Assembly (NCBI RefSeq): GCF_051961495.1 | Contig: NZ_JBQCDF010000175.1 | Span: 1-33,481, forward strand | Reading direction: 5' to 3' | DNA: 33,481 bases | Origin: Cytophaga sp051961495 | Lineage (GTDB): Bacteria; Bacteroidota; Bacteroidia; Cytophagales; Cytophagaceae | Shown here: positions 1 through 9,727 of the stretch, one piece after another | Layout of the letters: the number at the start of each line of letters is the position of its first letter | Numbering within the stretch: position 1 is the first letter of the stretch | Program-made: the position numbers and the translations under genes | The notes under the pieces: model-generated | Seen by the model: only the letters and a program-made list of their open reading frames with translations | Databases searched by the model: none | Told to the model about the DNA's origin: nothing

Positions 1-1
1 A

Positions 2-1864
2 TTTGATGGATTATTATTCACACCGATTGCTTCCTGGATGGGATCAATCATACATTTTGATTTTTATGCAGTTTATCACAATTATTTCCAGAACTATTTA
101 AATGGATTTAATTACACTTCAGGATTAACAAACAATCCGGCCAGCTTTAATAATGTACTTGCTTATGGAAAACAAATTACTGCTCCTGTTGTATTATATC
201 AGTTGATCACTGTAAAAGAAATAAGTAATGGAAGTTATAAATCACCAGTATATCAGAAAAAATATTATCAGGTATATACAAATGATTTGATAACAAGAGT
301 CGAACAGTCTTCTGCTGTATCCAGCAATTCAAAAGCACGGACAATATTTATCAATGATAAAACATCCAGGGTTGGGAATGTGCTTTCAGAGCAAAATTAT
401 GATAAAAATACAGATAAATTTTTGTCAGGTAGTAATTACACCTATAGTAACACCTTTGATATACCAAATAATCAGGGGATCATTGGTCAGGTATCTCACG
501 AGCATAGAATTTTTCATAAAGGTGCCTTAAATGAATATCACTATGCTATTGTTGCGGTAAATGTAGTTTATCCATCCGTGCTATTAAGCAAAGCAGATGT
601 TGGCGCATCCCATTGCATCACAAACAACGCAATCAATAATGCCTTTGATTTTTACTCCGGTGATGTAACAGAATTAGTGTCGACAGATGCTAATGGAAGT
701 ACATTTAAATCACAAACGATTCCGGCTTATGTAAAATATCCGGGTATGGGAGTGAAGGTTGTAGCAGCTGGCAATAAAAATATGTTGGTTCCTACAACCG
801 CGGGTTATAAAATTAAAGTAGATACGGTTCATTATAACTCTCATATAGATACATTGACATCTTCAATATCTACCTGGTCGAATACGTGGTCCAAAAGATT
901 CCTGAAGAACAGTACATATTATGTAGATACCGTTGATGTTGGAGTAAACATCTGGAGACAAAATGAAGTGTGGTTCTGGAATAGCCCGAATTTAAATACA
1001 GACGGTTCGTACAAGAAATTCACTCCATATGCATATGGTTCAGGAAGCCAGGCTACAGGCTGGCAGAAGCAAGGGTTCATTTACAGATACAGCCCTTTTT
1101 CTCAAAAACTGGAAACAAAAGATTTGAATGTAAACAGTGTGTCAACAAAACAGGGATATAATCAGGCATTCACGCTGACGGCAGGAAGTAATTGTAAATA
1201 TACGGAAATAGCTTTCTCTGGTGCTGAGGATTTGAATACGATTGCAGACCTTACCTATTTTGGCGGAGAGGTTTCTAAAGGCGGTGGTACGCAAACAAAA
1301 GCCGCTGCCCATACCGGTAAATACGGGTTAAGCATTGCTCAGAATAATACAGGATTTATTTACAGAGCTCCTATTGATACCAATAATATCGAAAGAGGCA
1401 AACCCTACAGAGCAAGTGTATGGATCAACAACAACGGAAATACAAATGCAGGTATTTACTACAAATTTACGAATCAAAGCGGCGTACAACTTTCAGGGAC
1501 CTCAACGACAAGGGTAACATTGACTGGTAATACGAATGTTACAACCTGCGGAAACTGGAAATTGATAACGATTGATATTAAAGTGCCATCAACGGTGGCC
1601 CAGAATAATTTGCTGGAAGTCGGATGCGACAATCAATCTGCTACAATAGCTTATTTTGACGATATCCGTTTTTATCCGCTTGATCAGCCGATTGTAACGT
1701 ATGTATATGATCCAAATACTAAATGGAGAACATATGTATTGGATGCAGATAATTTCTATACACGAACTCAATATGATAATGCAGGCCGTGTGGTCGCCAT
1801 TTACAGAGAAACAATTAATGGCGAAATTCTGAGAATGACGAAACAATATAATTTCCCTCATTAA
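2..1864 (+). CDS. SpvB-like large secreted protein, C-terminal part (5' end outside window)
   Basis: The frame is open from the first bases of the window, so this is the tail of a longer gene and the first ATG (position 38) is not a true start. The protein matches the last third of the two SpvB-like proteins further along the window. The shared landmarks come in the same order: a segment ending in APVVLYQLITVKE, then NKTSQ-type NDKTSRVGNVLS, then NQGIIGQVSHEHR, then AFDFYSGDVTE. Near the end there is a jelly-roll-like segment that begins AAHTGKYGLSI and ends AYFDDIRFYP, which resembles a carbohydrate-binding or galactose-binding-like fold. The last about 50 residues hold YD-type repeats (TYVYDPNTKW, TRTQYDNAGRVVAIYRET). 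Twelve bases separate it from the next gene, so the two are probably co-transcribed. The N-terminal SpvB domain is not in the window and is inferred from the paralogs. Confidence 0.85.
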   Translation, partial: FDGLLFTPIASWMGSIIHFDFYAVYHNYFQNYLNGFNYTSGLTNNPASFNNVLAYGKQITAPVVLYQLITVKEISNGSYKSPVYQKKYYQVYTNDLITRVEQSSAVSSNSKARTIFINDKTSRVGNVLSEQNYDKNTDKFLSGSNYTYSNTFDIPNNQGIIGQVSHEHRIFHKGALNEYHYAIVAVNVVYPSVLLSKADVGASHCITNNAINNAFDFYSGDVTELVSTDANGSTFKSQTIPAYVKYPGMGVKVVAAGNKNMLVPTTAGYKIKVDTVHYNSHIDTLTSSISTWSNTWSKRFLKNSTYYVDTVDVGVNIWRQNEVWFWNSPNLNTDGSYKKFTPYAYGSGSQATGWQKQGFIYRYSPFSQKLETKDLNVNSVSTKQGYNQAFTLTAGSNCKYTEIAFSGAEDLNTIADLTYFGGEVSKGGGTQTKAAAHTGKYGLSIAQNNTGFIYRAPIDTNNIERGKPYRASVWINNNGNTNAGIYYKFTNQSGVQLSGTSTTRVTLTGNTNVTTCGNWKLITIDIKVPSTVAQNNLLEVGCDNQSATIAYFDDIRFYPLDQPIVTYVYDPNTKWRTYVLDADNFYTRTQYDNAGRVVAIYRETINGEILRMTKQYNFPH

Positions 1865-1876
1865 ATTATAATCTGT

Positions 1877-2341
1877 ATGAAAAAATATATCTATAGCGTA
1901 ATAATCTTTTGTTATTGTGTATTGGCGTTTGCTGCCAGTCCCGTTGTTTTATCTGAGTTGTTTGTTTCTTTCAGACATATTGATGAAGGAAATCAGTATC
2001 ACCAGATGCCATCTGTAGGTTCAGAGGAACATAAAAACAGAAAGTCTGAATTGAATATCGTATTCCACATCAGCGATCCGAAACAACTGAAGGAAGTTGA
2101 GTTGCTATATGGCACAACAAGCGGATCCGGAAATCTTGTAACGATGAAATTAACATATGAAGAAAAGAACGGAGAACAGTTTCTGGTACATGGCCAAAAA
2201 ACATTTCTGATCTATAACAACAATGTTAATCTTACCGCATTGATTCCGGAGAGTATTGTTAAAAATACAAGCTATACAACAATTAAAGCAACTGATAAAT
2301 CAGGTGTTGCAACGAATGTTTTAACTAAAAGAATGAACTAA
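1877..2341 (+). CDS. Small secreted protein of unknown function
   Basis: A 154-residue protein with a clear Sec signal peptide (MKKYIYSVIIFCYCVLAFAA; likely cleavage after about residue 20). The mature part is soluble and appears beta-rich, with alternating hydrophobic residues (LNIVFHISDP, KEVELLYGTT, NVNLTALIP), which fits a small Ig-like or other beta-sandwich fold. I do not recognise a family. It lies 12 bases after the SpvB-like gene and ends 2 bases before the RHS gene start, so it is almost certainly translated in the same operon. Copies B and C of the module have no equivalent at this position. It could be an accessory or adaptor of the RHS protein. An immunity role is unlikely, because it lies upstream of the tip and carries a signal peptide. 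Confidence 0.75.
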   Translation: MKKYIYSVIIFCYCVLAFAASPVVLSELFVSFRHIDEGNQYHQMPSVGSEEHKNRKSELNIVFHISDPKQLKEVELLYGTTSGSGNLVTMKLTYEEKNGEQFLVHGQKTFLIYNNNVNLTALIPESIVKNTSYTTIKATDKSGVATNVLTKRMN

Positions 2342-2343
2342 GT

Positions 2344-5300
2344 ATGAACATGCTTTCAAAATATATTCTCCCGGTATTTTTATTCCTTTGCGTGTTTCAA
2401 GGATTCGCTCAATCATTAAGCATTGATGATGAAAACCTTGTTACTGCAGGTGTGCAGTCAGACTTAAATCTGGGCGCTACAGGTTATACAACGGCGCGCG
2501 GTCCTGTTGTAGATGTTCACAACAATTCAGGTGTTGTTGTATACGCCTATCAGGGCGCGGATGCGGTAGGTTCATCGAATCATGATATTTACTGTGTGAT
2601 CTATGATAAAAAATGGAATGTGATTACACCGGAATTCCGTGTGAATTACAATACCAGCGGTGATCAGTCAAATCCTGTCGTAAGAGTAAACCAAAATGAT
2701 AACTCATTCGTTATTGGCTGGTCGAGTAACCATGGTGCAGATGGCGATTACGATGTGTATACAAAGAAAATCAATTTGTATATTGACAATCCGGCTGCAG
2801 TAACAAACGTTAATGAAAATAGCAATAAGGTTAATACCAGTACAGTCGGTAAGCAGTTGTTGATCAACATGTGCTTTGATTATGTGCAGAATGAACTGAT
2901 TCTGGCCTGGAGAGAATACAATGGTAATGATGGTAGTGGTGTAGGGATGTATGCGGGAAGAGTATATTACCCGGATTATACAGTTGTAGGCACAGATTTT
3001 TTAGTTAACCAGACTACAGCAAATAATCAGACCCCATATGGGTTGGAATATTCTCCGGTAACGAACCAATTGATTGCTATGTACACGAGTGTGCCATCAA
3101 GCGGAGCAAGCGATGTATATGTGCGAAGATTTACAAGATCAGGTACAGGAACATTTGTCGGAATGGCAGAAGTAAAGGCAAATAGTACAACTGTTACAAA
3201 TCACTGGTCGCCAACCATGACTTTAAATAGTACTACTGGAGCTTATGCACTGGCATGGAACGCAGACGGGCAATATGGTCCGCGAAGCATTGCATATAAG
3301 GTATATGATAAAAATGGCGCACAGTTAAAAGCAGAATCAAACGCTACAGTCAATACGACCTGTAATACCTATAATCCAAGAATCATGTGGGATGAGGGTA
3401 CTGGTTATATAGTGGTGTTTTATTATGCAAACACATGCAGTACGTCACCCAATCTGCTCAACTACCAGATTATTAATAACAGCTACACGTTTGTGGGTAC
3501 ACAACAAAATGCTGTGTCCACAGATGCTGCTAATGGAACAGCGGGTCTTATGTTGGCATATAGTCAGAAATTTAAAAAGAGTTATATCGCATACTCTATA
3601 TGGTCAGGTTCTAATTCGAATGCCTTTGCGCGTACACTCATATATGCCAATGCCTCAATTCCTCCACCCTTATCGTCATGCAGTACGGACCCTGGCATGA
3701 TCTGGGAGCAGACTACCTATTATGATGAAAATGGAAATATCATAGATGAATCCAGAATATATTATGATAAAATGAACCGTGTAACCCAAACGCAATACAG
3801 GAATATTGCTGCCGGAAATATTCTCGCAAAAGCTACCTTATATGATCAGATGGGACGCAAAGCGATAACAACGCTTCCTGCACCGATCAATCAAACCTGC
3901 TTTACTTACAATCCTAACTTTGTAAAAGATACAACAGGTCATACATATACCTATCAGTATTTTGATAACAGGGTTGCTACAGCTACGCCTGGAACATTAG
4001 GCTACTACTATAGTAATAACAATACAACAGAACCTTTTGTTGCAACTACCGGTTTCCCATATCAACGTGTAGGCAGGACAGATACTGCATTTGGCGGACA
4101 GGTTTCTGCTGCTATGCCGGGAGACTCTTTGCAAGTGAGTAAAAATAAAACCGATCGCTTGCAGTTCATGTCTGTTGGAAATGAAATGAATAATTATGCG
4201 GCGGTAAGAAATTCATATATCACCACCAATGCAAAAAGTTGTGCCTGCGGAGCAACAAAGATTATTGCAACAGACCCGAACGGGAAACAGGAAGTTTCTA
4301 TTGTCGATAAGAATGGGCGTCTGCTTTCAACAGTTACCGCTGATTCAACCAATGCAGCAGTGAATACTGTATCCTTTGGAATGGGTGGTTACTATTACTA
4401 TAATTTCAAAGTAAATTCTCTTGGTTACAGGGTATTGAAAAATATAACGGTTCAAGGTACAGACAGTATCTGGGTGTATAGTCATACTACACCATATTCT
4501 TCAGGAGTTTACTTGTATTATGCAGGTTTGCCAGCAAACTTCTATTTGCCAACACAATTGCTGGATTCAATGAACCTGTATACGATCGGTGCAGAAGCTC
4601 CCATTCAGGTCCGTTCGAAGCAGCCATTTAAAGTTAAATACCTCGTACATTACCAAGGTGTTCCGGGATGTGGGGATTATACTCAAATTGACAAGGGGAC
4701 TTATTACAATGGAACAGGTACTTCTGCATCAATCTATTTAAAAAAGACAACGAGCTTTAGTTTATCTTCGACAAAACCCAATACAAAAATAAAAGTAACC
4801 TCATTGAGTACTGGGAAGGTTGTTTACACAGGTCTGACTTCCGCGTTCAATGTGAGCACACTTAAACTTCCTGATACATATAAATTCGAAACCATTGATT
4901 ATTGGGTCGCCCCGACAGATAATGTTTATACAAGTACATATTATGCTTTCCCTGTCACGGAAACATGTGGTACACCTTCTGTAGGATTCTATCAAAAGAC
5001 ACTTGATTCTGTTGCAAATGCCAACATTACTATTTCCTATTACAACGATTTCACGAAACATAATTATGTGTTTTATGATGATCTGGGAAGAGTTATTAAT
5101 AACACCGAAGCTAAAGGTGTTAACTTAGGAAGTTCCGCTAAGCCTGCAATGACAGTAGGGACAGGCTTTAATACCATGGGGCAGCTGTTATCAAAAAATG
5201 ATCCTGATTCTAAATTAATCACGTATGTGTATCGTAAAGATGGTAAACTGCGCTTCTCGCAAAACAATAAGCAGAAACAGACCAATAAGTTTACATACAT

Positions 5301-8073
5301 CAACTATGACCGTTATGGTAGAGTAGTTGAAGTTGGAGAGTATGATCCAGCATTGGATGGTTCGCCAAAAACATATGAGGTACAAACATTAACGCCATCA
5401 GGTCCTTCAAGTGTAATCAATATACTTGAGTCAGTAGCTCCAGGCGGAGGTTTAGGTGGGCCAACCTGTTCATGCAGAACAAATGCAAGATCCATGGTAT
5501 ATAGTGTGCCAGACCCGGCTATACCGGTTGCCAGAACCCAGCGTTTTCTGCAAGGCAAGCTTTCATATAAATACAGCAGCACTGCTGCAACCTGGTTCAG
5601 CTATGATGAGTTGGGCCGTATTGAATGGTTGGTTAAGAGTATATATAATTTCGGCGGCGCAGGTGTAACCAAAACCGTTACGATTGATTATACCTATGAC
5701 ATGGTGGGAAATATCCTGAGCGCTGTTTATCAGAAAGGGACAGCCGCTGAACGGTTTGAACATAAATATACGTATGATATCAGCCAGCGCTTGATACAGG
5801 TACAGTCCAGACCGGGTGCAGGTATTTATCAGAACGAAGCAAAGTATTACTACTACCTGCATGGGCCGCTTAAACGTGAAGAGCTGGCAGATACTTTACA
5901 GGGAATTGATTATATATATACTGTAAACGGAGATTTGAAAGCCATCAACAGTCCTACACTGGATAATACCAAGGATCCGGGAAAAGATGGTTATGCTTCA
6001 TCTGTAAATAAAAGCTTTGGCCGGGATGTATTTGGTCTGCAGCTTCAATACTACGATGGAGATTATGTACGTTCTGGAACGAATGTAACAACAACTGCTT
6101 TACCTGCAACGATTGCGAATAATTATGACGGATCAATTAAAGCAGCTAAGTGGCAGACCCGTGGACATGACTTCTCGGGAAGTATGGGGATGTATGCATA
6201 CACCTATGATGGAGATCATCAATTGACCGGCGCCTCTTTTGGTACAGTAGCAGCGGCCTCGGAAACAGTATTCACAGCATCTTCTAATTTCAATGTATAT
6301 AATCTTACCTATGATAAGAATAAAAACATGCTGACAAAAACAACGAAGGATAATACAGGTAGTATACGGAATGATTTTGTATATGAATATGATCCTACGG
6401 GAAAAACCAATCAATTGGCAGATGTTAAATACAACGGCACCAGCAATTATTACGCTACTTACCAGTATGATTCTATAGGCCAGATGAATCATGTACACTA
6501 TGCAACTTCTGATATGTACATCGATTACGATATGTATAAAAAGGTAACAGCCGTTTATACAGATGCGGCAAAAACAATTAAAAAGGTCACGTTTGCATAC
6601 GATGAAAATGGTTTGCGCTTGAATAAAGTTACATATGTAGGTGGTGTATATTCTTATACAACCTGGTATGTGCATGATGAGAATGGAGCGTTACTAAGTG
6701 TATACGATGATAATTCACATGCACTTGCCCAAACGGAACTATCGGTATATGGTATTAGTAAGTTAGGTCAGGCCTATGTGAGTGGAAGTACCTACACCTA
6801 TGTGTACCAGTTAACAGATAATATCGGAAACATACGTGCCACGATTGCTCGTAGCAGAAGTGGTGTAGATGCAACCATTCTATCCTGGGCAGATTACTAT
6901 CCGTTCGGATCGGTTATGCCGGGCAGAAGTGGAGTGAGCTCATTGGCATACCGTACAGGATTCCAGGGTGCCTATGCAGAGACAGATGCAGAAACAGGCT
7001 GGCTGAATTTCGAAGCCCGTATGTTTGATACAGAAATCGGTCGATGGTTTGTGCCGGATCCATGTCATGCTGATCCGAGTCCCTATGCATATGTTGGGAA
7101 TGATCCTGTGAATAAGATGGATGAAGATGGTAGAAAGCCTCATATTCTAAGAAAATTATCTCAAGGGCTTAAGAAAGTAGTAGTAGCAGCCAGTGCTGTA
7201 GTTGTTGGTGCCGCCATGTGTGTAGTTGGTGTATGGACCGGACAACCGGAGCTTGTCGCCGCCGGCATAGGAGGAGCATTGAATACACTGAGCAATATTG
7301 ATCATATCGTGGGTAATAATGCAGAGGGGTCAGGATGGAAACAAATAAAACGAGGGGCGGAATATTTTGCCGCGGGAGCTATCGGCGGAGCGCTTACATT
7401 GGTTAGCGGTGCCGGAGGCATGGCTGCTGCCGGAGCATTAAATGCAGCCATAGATGCGAATAATGGATATACGCAAGGAAAGAATGGGCATGGGTATAGT
7501 GCAAAAGCTCTGGCAATGTCTTTTGTGAACGGAGCCATGTCTGTTGCGGGTGTTGGAGATGTAGTAGATGCTGTAGCATCCGGAGGAAAAGGGATTGCTG
7601 AATCAATGATGGCAAAAGCAATGGAAAAACAGGCGGCACGCCAGGCGGAAAAACAAGCAGCCAAGCTAGCAGCAGAAGAAGCAGCTAAAATTGAAATTGG
7701 TAAAGCAGCGATGGAGTCGGGCATTAAATTTGCAACTATCGATCCGGCGATGTATGTTGTTAAAACAGAAACCAAATTACAGGAGCTTATCCGAGCAGGG
7801 CAAGAGTTTTACCAAAATAGTCATCTTAAGGATGTCGTTGAAGCATATAAGGATTTACAAGATAAGGCTGAAGAAGTGTTCTCTGCAGGAATGAGTACTG
7901 CCCCATGGGCGGTTTCAAAATATGGAGCAACTTTCTTGACGACTTATGTAGACCATGTAAGAAGCACACAACATGCATCAAAATATTGGACGCCTGCTGA
8001 GTGGGAAGACTTCTTCCTGGATGTAGGAATTGAAGAGACTAAAACAGCAACTGGTATTAATAGATATGATTAA
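2344..8073 (+). CDS. Secreted RHS/YD-repeat protein with Ala-rich C-terminal tip (polymorphic toxin candidate)
   Basis: A 1909-residue protein. Residues 1-23 form a Sec signal peptide ending GFAQ. About 40-440 hold propeller-like repeats of the type FRVNYNTSGDQSNPVV...FVIGWSS...YDVYTKK. YD repeats follow from about 457 (YYDENGNIIDESRIYYDKMNRV). The RHS core runs about 1492-1598: DNIGNIRATI, WADYYPFG, GFQGAYAETDAETGW, EIGRW, YVGNDPVNKMDEDG. The last motif is MDEDG instead of the usual VDPDG. The tip (about 1600-1909) has two Gly/Ala-rich hydrophobic stretches, an Ala/Lys/Glu helix likely to be a coiled coil (AKAMEKQAARQAEKQAAKLA), and a polar end (YWTPAEWEDFFLDVG). I recognise no toxin family in the tip. 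RHS shells usually enclose or present such tips. No immunity gene follows; a terminator lies 8 bases after the stop. The upstream gene is only 2 bases away, so translation is probably coupled. Confidence 0.9.
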   Translation: MNMLSKYILPVFLFLCVFQGFAQSLSIDDENLVTAGVQSDLNLGATGYTTARGPVVDVHNNSGVVVYAYQGADAVGSSNHDIYCVIYDKKWNVITPEFRVNYNTSGDQSNPVVRVNQNDNSFVIGWSSNHGADGDYDVYTKKINLYIDNPAAVTNVNENSNKVNTSTVGKQLLINMCFDYVQNELILAWREYNGNDGSGVGMYAGRVYYPDYTVVGTDFLVNQTTANNQTPYGLEYSPVTNQLIAMYTSVPSSGASDVYVRRFTRSGTGTFVGMAEVKANSTTVTNHWSPTMTLNSTTGAYALAWNADGQYGPRSIAYKVYDKNGAQLKAESNATVNTTCNTYNPRIMWDEGTGYIVVFYYANTCSTSPNLLNYQIINNSYTFVGTQQNAVSTDAANGTAGLMLAYSQKFKKSYIAYSIWSGSNSNAFARTLIYANASIPPPLSSCSTDPGMIWEQTTYYDENGNIIDESRIYYDKMNRVTQTQYRNIAAGNILAKATLYDQMGRKAITTLPAPINQTCFTYNPNFVKDTTGHTYTYQYFDNRVATATPGTLGYYYSNNNTTEPFVATTGFPYQRVGRTDTAFGGQVSAAMPGDSLQVSKNKTDRLQFMSVGNEMNNYAAVRNSYITTNAKSCACGATKIIATDPNGKQEVSIVDKNGRLLSTVTADSTNAAVNTVSFGMGGYYYYNFKVNSLGYRVLKNITVQGTDSIWVYSHTTPYSSGVYLYYAGLPANFYLPTQLLDSMNLYTIGAEAPIQVRSKQPFKVKYLVHYQGVPGCGDYTQIDKGTYYNGTGTSASIYLKKTTSFSLSSTKPNTKIKVTSLSTGKVVYTGLTSAFNVSTLKLPDTYKFETIDYWVAPTDNVYTSTYYAFPVTETCGTPSVGFYQKTLDSVANANITISYYNDFTKHNYVFYDDLGRVINNTEAKGVNLGSSAKPAMTVGTGFNTMGQLLSKNDPDSKLITYVYRKDGKLRFSQNNKQKQTNKFTYINYDRYGRVVEVGEYDPALDGSPKTYEVQTLTPSGPSSVINILESVAPGGGLGGPTCSCRTNARSMVYSVPDPAIPVARTQRFLQGKLSYKYSSTAATWFSYDELGRIEWLVKSIYNFGGAGVTKTVTIDYTYDMVGNILSAVYQKGTAAERFEHKYTYDISQRLIQVQSRPGAGIYQNEAKYYYYLHGPLKREELADTLQGIDYIYTVNGDLKAINSPTLDNTKDPGKDGYASSVNKSFGRDVFGLQLQYYDGDYVRSGTNVTTTALPATIANNYDGSIKAAKWQTRGHDFSGSMGMYAYTYDGDHQLTGASFGTVAAASETVFTASSNFNVYNLTYDKNKNMLTKTTKDNTGSIRNDFVYEYDPTGKTNQLADVKYNGTSNYYATYQYDSIGQMNHVHYATSDMYIDYDMYKKVTAVYTDAAKTIKKVTFAYDENGLRLNKVTYVGGVYSYTTWYVHDENGALLSVYDDNSHALAQTELSVYGISKLGQAYVSGSTYTYVYQLTDNIGNIRATIARSRSGVDATILSWADYYPFGSVMPGRSGVSSLAYRTGFQGAYAETDAETGWLNFEARMFDTEIGRWFVPDPCHADPSPYAYVGNDPVNKMDEDGRKPHILRKLSQGLKKVVVAASAVVVGAAMCVVGVWTGQPELVAAGIGGALNTLSNIDHIVGNNAEGSGWKQIKRGAEYFAAGAIGGALTLVSGAGGMAAAGALNAAIDANNGYTQGKNGHGYSAKALAMSFVNGAMSVAGVGDVVDAVASGGKGIAESMMAKAMEKQAARQAEKQAAKLAAEEAAKIEIGKAAMESGIKFATIDPAMYVVKTETKLQELIRAGQEFYQNSHLKDVVEAYKDLQDKAEEVFSAGMSTAPWAVSKYGATFLTTYVDHVRSTQHASKYWTPAEWEDFFLDVGIEETKTATGINRYD

Positions 8074-8080
8074 CAGTTTC

Positions 8081-8111
8081 AAAAGGAGCTCGACTTATGC
8101 GAGCTCCTTTT
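8081..8111 (+). terminator. Rho-independent terminator of copy A
   Basis: A perfect 12-bp inverted repeat, AAAAGGAGCTCG (8081-8092) and CGAGCTCCTTTT (8100-8111), with a 7-base loop. The right arm runs into a T-rich tract (8108-8118). It starts 8 bases after the RHS stop codon, so it cleanly ends the first operon. Confidence 0.92.
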
Positions 8112-8443
8112 TATTTTTAGTTTTCCATTAGCTAAAATTAGGTTGATGTACAAATTTTTAGGCTCAATCTCATTCAAAACAAGAGTCAGTATTCAGACAA
8201 CTCATGTTCTGCAGCAGTAAAATTTTGCGAAAACAATTCATGTATTAAGTCGAATTAGCTATCCATCGGAAGGAATTGCCGGGATTTTTTTGCACGGTGC
8301 TGATATTTTTCAATAATATTATATTGTTTTAGTTATCACGTAGTTGATTTTTTTATTCACTGTTTTTTTTATTCATATTATGATTTTGTAAATATAGTTT
8401 CAATGAAAAGTGCAGTTTTTATTGCATTACGCTATTTTTAACA
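8112..8443. other. AT-rich intergenic region without a gene
   Basis: No convincing coding frame on either strand. The stretch becomes more T-rich toward the promoter at 8444 (long T runs near 8285-8375). An immunity gene for the RHS tip ending at 8073 would be expected here and is not present. Confidence 0.7.
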
Positions 8444-8474
8444 TTTGTTTATAAATAAGATTATACTACTTTTG
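8444..8474 (+). promoter_or_regulatory. Bacteroidota-type promoter for copy B
   Basis: TTTG at 8444-8447, a 19-base spacer, then TACTTTTG at 8467-8474. This matches the known Bacteroidota consensus (TTTG, 19-21 bases, TAnnTTTG) recognised by the primary sigma factor of the phylum. Transcription would start a few bases downstream, leaving a 5' leader of roughly 20 bases before the ATG at 8503. It follows the terminator of copy A, so copy B is an independent transcription unit. Confidence 0.8.
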
Positions 8475-8502
8475 ATCCCCGTAGATCACAATAAATAATT
8501 TT

Positions 8503-9063
8503 ATGAATAACAACATAATTAAAATTTTAATAGGCCTGAATGTAATTTTAATCGGCGCGGTTATTTTTTTAGCTGTTAAACTCTACACCGGAGAACAGAT
8601 CTATTATGTAGACTCTTCCAAACTGTTGAAGGATTATAAAGAAATGGAAGATGCCCGTAAGGAATACACCAGGAAGATGGAAGCCTATAAAGCAAATGTT
8701 GATACACTTACCTCCGGCGTTCAGAAGCAGATTGAGCAGTACGAGAAAGAATCTTCGAAGATGTCGGATCGTGAAAAGAAGTTAAGTAGAGAACTGATCA
8801 ATACCCGTCAGCAGGAGCTAATGGATTACCAGCGCGCGATTGACCAGCAGGCACGTGAAGAAGACCAGAAGATCATGGGCAAGGTATTAAACAACATCAA
8901 TACCTATTTACTGGAATATGGTAAGAAGAAAAATTGCAGGTATGTATTAGTAGCCGCCAATGGCAACATCGCTTACGGAAATGAAAGTCTTGATATAACA
9001 ACAGATGTACTGAAGGAACTGAATGAGCGCTATGCGTCAAAAGGCAGCACAACGGCACAATAA
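8503..9063 (+). CDS. OmpH/Skp-like membrane-anchored periplasmic chaperone (copy 1)
   Basis: A 186-residue protein. Residues about 7-27 are one hydrophobic segment (IGLNVILIGAVIFLAVKLY) with no clear signal-peptidase site, so it is probably an N-terminal anchor. A long charged helix follows (about 45-135, for example KLLKDYKEMEDARKEYTRKM and SKMSDREKKLSRELINTRQQ), then a compact end (CRYVLVAANGNIAYGNESLD, VLKELNERY). This layout is that of the OmpH/Skp family: a small body with coiled-coil arms that hold unfolded outer-membrane or secreted proteins. The VDSSKLL and GNESLDIT segments are also typical of the family. It is the first gene after the promoter at 8444. A nearly identical copy sits at 23959. 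Serving the giant secreted proteins downstream is an inference from position. Confidence 0.82.
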   Translation: MNNNIIKILIGLNVILIGAVIFLAVKLYTGEQIYYVDSSKLLKDYKEMEDARKEYTRKMEAYKANVDTLTSGVQKQIEQYEKESSKMSDREKKLSRELINTRQQELMDYQRAIDQQAREEDQKIMGKVLNNINTYLLEYGKKKNCRYVLVAANGNIAYGNESLDITTDVLKELNERYASKGSTTAQ

Positions 9064-9103
9064 TTAACAGATAAAAGTATTTACGAAGTTTTTATTCCCC
9101 TAT

Positions 9104-9727
9104 ATGAATTTTCGTTTCTCCGTTTTATTTTTTGCGGGCATACTGCTATGCAGTTGCGGACATTCTTCTATGACAGAAGAAGAGTTACAGACCTACGCAC
9201 AGGATGCAGGCAATGGCCTGTTGCAGAAAGACAGCGTGCAGGGCCTGGTCATTGAAGTGATGAACAGACCCACAGGTCTACTGGTTGCGCAGGAGTTAAG
9301 AAATGAACCCACATTAACAGATTCGTTGGTTAAATCCGTGAAAGATCAATATGCCAGAAATCTGTATTTCAATCTTACTTTATCAGTGAAAGACCAGGAC
9401 CCCATGTTGCATAGCGGCAGTATGAGCAGGTTCAGCAGTATGCTGCAGACCATGGCCTTTCAAATGGACAAATTTGTTTTTTTAACTACCTCCAATAAAG
9501 ACACGATTCCTGTAGGAGATTTTGTGTACCCGCGTCTGTATGGCATGGGCAGAGGTTCTACCGTGATGTTTGCTTTTGCGGGAGAAGAGTTGGAAAAAGA
9601 AAAAGAGTGGGTAGAATTTCACCTGCTGGAATTCGGCATGGGATCAGGCAATCGCAAGTATCATTTTGATATGAAAGATCTGCGTGATGCACCTGATCTG
9701 AAAATTAACTTACCCGATACGAAATAA
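9104..9727 (+). CDS. Putative lipoprotein of unknown function
   Basis: A 207-residue protein with a lipoprotein signal: MNFRFSVLFFAGILLCSCGH, lipobox LCSC with Cys18 as the likely lipidated residue, then S/T/E-rich sequence. The mature part contains an amphipathic first half (LQTYAQDAGNGLLQKDSVQG, SLVKSVKDQYARNLYFNLTL) and a beta-rich end (VEFHLLEFGMGSGNRKYHFD). I do not recognise a family. It lies 40 bases after the OmpH-like gene and 101 bases before the SpvB-like gene, probably in one operon. Copy C lacks it; the matching interval there holds only hairpins (24530-24648). An envelope-anchored accessory of the secretion or assembly step is possible but unproven. Confidence 0.78.
   Translation: MNFRFSVLFFAGILLCSCGHSSMTEEELQTYAQDAGNGLLQKDSVQGLVIEVMNRPTGLLVAQELRNEPTLTDSLVKSVKDQYARNLYFNLTLSVKDQDPMLHSGSMSRFSSMLQTMAFQMDKFVFLTTSNKDTIPVGDFVYPRLYGMGRGSTVMFAFAGEELEKEKEWVEFHLLEFGMGSGNRKYHFDMKDLRDAPDLKINLPDTK

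Noticed and set aside
6133..6675. 180-codon open frame on the minus strand
   Set aside because: It lies opposite conserved YD repeats; the Ile/Cys/Tyr-rich translation is typical of an antisense shadow.
7302..7775. 157-codon open frame on the minus strand
   Set aside because: It is a shadow of the Ala/Gly-rich tip of the RHS gene; there is no start context and the plus-strand gene is clear.
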